Source of the DNA: Delphinapterus leucas
Taxonomy: Eukaryota; Chordata; Mammalia; Artiodactyla; Monodontidae
Length of the DNA stretch: 64,000 nucleotides
Direction: 5' to 3'
Assembly: GCF_002288925.2 (NCBI RefSeq)
Contig: NW_022098001.1
Span: forward strand, 6,238,256-6,302,255
This document shows positions 61,392 to 64,000 of the stretch, in pieces. Every line of letters begins with the position of its first letter. The first letter of the stretch is position 1. The translations under genes and the position numbers were made by a program. The notes below the pieces were generated by a model. The model did no database searches and had not been told where the DNA came from. It was given only the letters and a program-made list of their open reading frames with translations.

Positions 61392-61659
61392 CTGTAAAAG
61401 AATTTTTAATTATTTTATACAAATTCCTATTAAAAAAAGCATATGTAGTACTAAGAGACACTAGTGAAAATAAGACTGCTGGCTAAATAATGCACATCTA
61501 AATAAATAGCTCAATTCTTTACACAGCAGGTAAGGGATAGGGAAAAATATCAACAGTTTTTATTATTCCTTAAGATTACACTTACACACTTTCAACCTTA
61601 TAAACATAAATCTCATTGTAGAAAATGTGCAAACTTCAAAAGAATATGAAGAGTACAAA

Positions 61660-62230
61660 ACTTACCTTTAATTCCACCACCCAGAGAAAGTCAGTTAGCA
61701 CAGTGTAATTATTTCTAATCTTTTCACTATACTATTTAACTATGTACCTTTTAATAAAATTAAGATAATACTGTATAGCTCTATATCCTGATATTTCATG
61801 TAGCATATTATGAACATTTAGCCATTAAATAATCTGAGAATATTTTAATGTTTTCGTATGTAAATATGAGTTAAAATAATTATTTGTTTAAATAAATCTA
61901 TTTATTAATTATTTATTATAATTAATTATTATTAATTATTTATTATAATTAATTATTAATTAATTTATTATTATTAATTATTTATTAATAAAGTTTCCAA
62001 CATTTTACTATAATTAATTCTTAAATGAAATTTTAATTTTTCATATTTAATTTTTAATTGAATGGGGCAGATTCAATTAGATCTGAATAGATTCCTACAA
62101 GTAGAAAAGACATGAGCATTTTTAAGTCTTTTGAGCTGACAAATCATTTCCAGCGAAGTTGCAATAGTTTATACTCCATCAGTGATATATAAGAGTGAGC
62201 ACAGCTTTTCAAAGGGTATATTAAAATTAG
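61660..62230 (-). repeat. old L1-type LINE fragment, antisense, with AT-rich run
   Basis: 'ttccaccacccagagaaagtcagttagcaca' and 'gcattttta...ccatcagtgatatataagagtgag' match old antisense L1 ends. The 61900-62000 part is nearly pure 'ttaattat' low complexity. Confidence 0.55.
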
Positions 62231-62789
62231 AAAACTATACTTTGTGCACAACTGGCAAAAACAATGACTTCATGATTTTCGAGGTTTAAAAATTCTTAAT
62301 CAACAGCTAAAAAAACAGTGCTTCAAATGAGCTAACATGGATGATGGAGAGTAGTAATATAGCATTACTGTGACCAAGTTCCCAACATCAAAATACTTCC
62401 AGATGTGAAGATTAAGTTTGAGGAGAAACAAGATATCCACATAATTTCAAAGTATCTCCCCAAAGACATGTATTAATTACAAAAGGAAAAAATAGTAACT
62501 TTATAGTGGAGAAAACTGGCAGACAGTATGTTAACTAAGTGATCAAGGTTAACATCACCCGTAATATAATAAGATAAACTGACATTATGTACCTCTGATT
62601 TGATGCACCAAGAAGGGCATATCAATTTTGTGGTATTCTTGCTAAAGATGCATAATCTCAATGAAATAATGAGAAAACACCAGTTAAGCCCAACTTAAGG
62701 GCAGTCTACAATATAATTGACAAGAAAGTCCTTCTCAAAAGTACTAAGGTCATGAAAGAAAAGGGAAGACTGAGAAAGTCACAGAGTGA

Positions 62790-63050
62790 GCAGGCTAAGG
62801 AGACATGGCAATCAAATGCAATGTGGGATCCTGCACTGGATCCCAGAACAGTAAAAGAACATTAGTGGAAAGACCGATGATGGGATAAAGTCTGTACTTT
62901 ATAGTAGTGTACCAATCTTAATTTCTTGGTTTTGCTAATTGAACTGTGGGGATGTAAGACATTAACATTTGGGGAAATTGGCTGACCGGTACTATTTGTG
63001 TAACTTTTCAGTAAGCCTAAAATTATTTCAAAACAAAAATTAAAAAAAAA
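62790..63050 (+). repeat. old L1 3' UTR fragment
   Basis: 'tttggggaaattggctgacc...tgtgtaacttttcagtaagcctaaaattatttcaaaac' plus A-tail is the usual old L1 3' terminus. Confidence 0.7.
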
Positions 63051-63694
63051 AGACCTAACACTTCAAAAAGAATATTTTTAAATACGATTATTATGAAAAG
63101 TCACTGATACTAATGATACAAATTTCCAAATACCATGAAATTCTCATCAAGAGACAAGTCATTGTTCTCTTTCATAATCTTCAAACATACCACAGGATTG
63201 TCAGCCAAGGTCATACTGATCTTGGAGATTAAATTTCTGAGTTGACAACTGCTTTACAGTCCCTATCTAAGGCAGTGGTTCTCAACCAGGTTTGTTTTAG
63301 AAAATTTTGTTTTTTAGTAAATTCTATTTTAATTTCTACATGAGAAAAAGGCTAAAAAGGGCTTCAGTTAATGTGGTTTGGTATTGCTAGTTAATGAGAG
63401 TCCAACTGAGCTTCTTTTTAGTACAGGAAAGTCATAAGAGATGTTTTCAGTTGGTACCACTAAAACATCATGTAATAAGTCCTATTTCTGAGCTAACTTA
63501 TGCTTTCATAAATAAGAGTAGTGGAAAGAACAAAGAACTTAAATACAGATGATCTAAAGTTCAATCTAATGACAAACTTCCACCTTCCCCAAAAAACATG
63601 TATTAAAAATCCATCATATGCATAGCACTACAATAAATGCTTGGATAAAAAAAGATAAGACACTCTTTCCTCATCAAGAGATTAAACTCCCTAC

Positions 63695-63800
63695 ATCAAT
63701 AGCCTCATCTGTAAAAAGGGAGTAACATACATGTCCTATCCACCTTACAGGGATACTGCAAAGATAAAATAAGTTAGCTGATGACAAATGCTTCAACAAG
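63695..63800 (+). repeat. probable MIR fragment
   Basis: 'agcctcatctgtaaaaagggagtaa', 'ccaccttacagggatactgcaaagataaaa' and 'aaatgcttcaac' in MIR order. Confidence 0.6.
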
Positions 63801-64000
63801 TTTTAAAGCAGTATATAAGAAATCATAAAATTCCATCTAGGTCAAGAACATAAGGCTTCTATGTCACCTTTACATGAAGTCACAGAATAATATATCTGCA
63901 AATATTAAGGTAAAGGTTGAAACTTTATTTTTCCTTTTGTCTTACTGAAGTAATAGTGGTAGCTGATAACATGACCACATGAGTATCAACTACCTGAAGA

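Larger units (their letters stand above)
61392..64000 (-). other. DCAF13: DCAF13 intron, incomplete (runs off the window)
   Basis: Intronic sequence upstream of the penultimate WD exon. I searched the minus strand for the preceding DCAF13 exon and found none. The stretch holds old L1-type DNA (61660-62230), an AT-rich low-complexity run (about 61900-62000), an L1 3' end (62790-63050) and a likely MIR piece (63695-63800). Confidence 0.7.

Overview
The window is mammalian nuclear DNA, most likely from a cetacean and probably a toothed whale. The diagnostic signal is about 30 tRNA-derived SINEs of the CHR type, the short interspersed family shared by whales, hippos and ruminants. Five full-length copies and one remnant belong to a shortened form ('GGCTGGGCCCGTGAGCC...GAGGCCCGCGTACCGC') that I associate with whales. 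Ancient mammalian repeats (MIR, L2, MER20, MER5A-like, a Tigger-like element, old L1) fill much of the rest. There is nothing bacterial: no operons, no ribosome binding sites, no CRISPR.

One cellular protein-coding gene is present. The last four coding exons of DCAF13 (WDSOF1; the WD-repeat and Sof1-domain nucleolar protein) lie on the minus strand at 61391-61227, 57548-57413, 56148-55985 and 54124-54037. All splice sites are GT/AG and the phases fit exactly. The exons supply the last two WD repeats, the Sof1 domain and the basic tail, about 184 residues. The rest of the gene lies beyond the right edge.

Region by region: 1-40 kb is gene-free DNA with scattered SINEs, MIR/L2 relics and short L1 pieces. 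Within it are a SINE/L1 chimeric insertion in an old hAT element (2285-3133), a nested L1/SINE/Tigger-like block (23.3-25.6 kb), and a 100-N assembly gap flanked by a duplicated 134-bp sequence (19.8-20.2 kb). From 40.9 to 46.7 kb lies a badly decayed class III (ERVL-like) provirus with both LTRs. From 47.8 to 53.5 kb is a nearly complete L1 with an intact ORF1, a broken ORF2 and target-site duplications. From 53.9 to 64 kb is DCAF13 with repeats in its introns. In human the gene downstream of DCAF13 is RIMS2, so 1-53.9 kb is probably the DCAF13-RIMS2 intergenic region (inference from synteny; no RIMS2 exon was seen).

I do not see a convincing undescribed system. The most useful observations are the template-switch-like SINE/L1 chimera, the LTR/promoter-like insertion inside MER20, the intact L1 ORF1, the assembly artefact and a perfect 19-bp hairpin. 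No search or alignment was run. Repeat names come from recognition, and ends without target-site duplications are approximate to about 10-20 bases.
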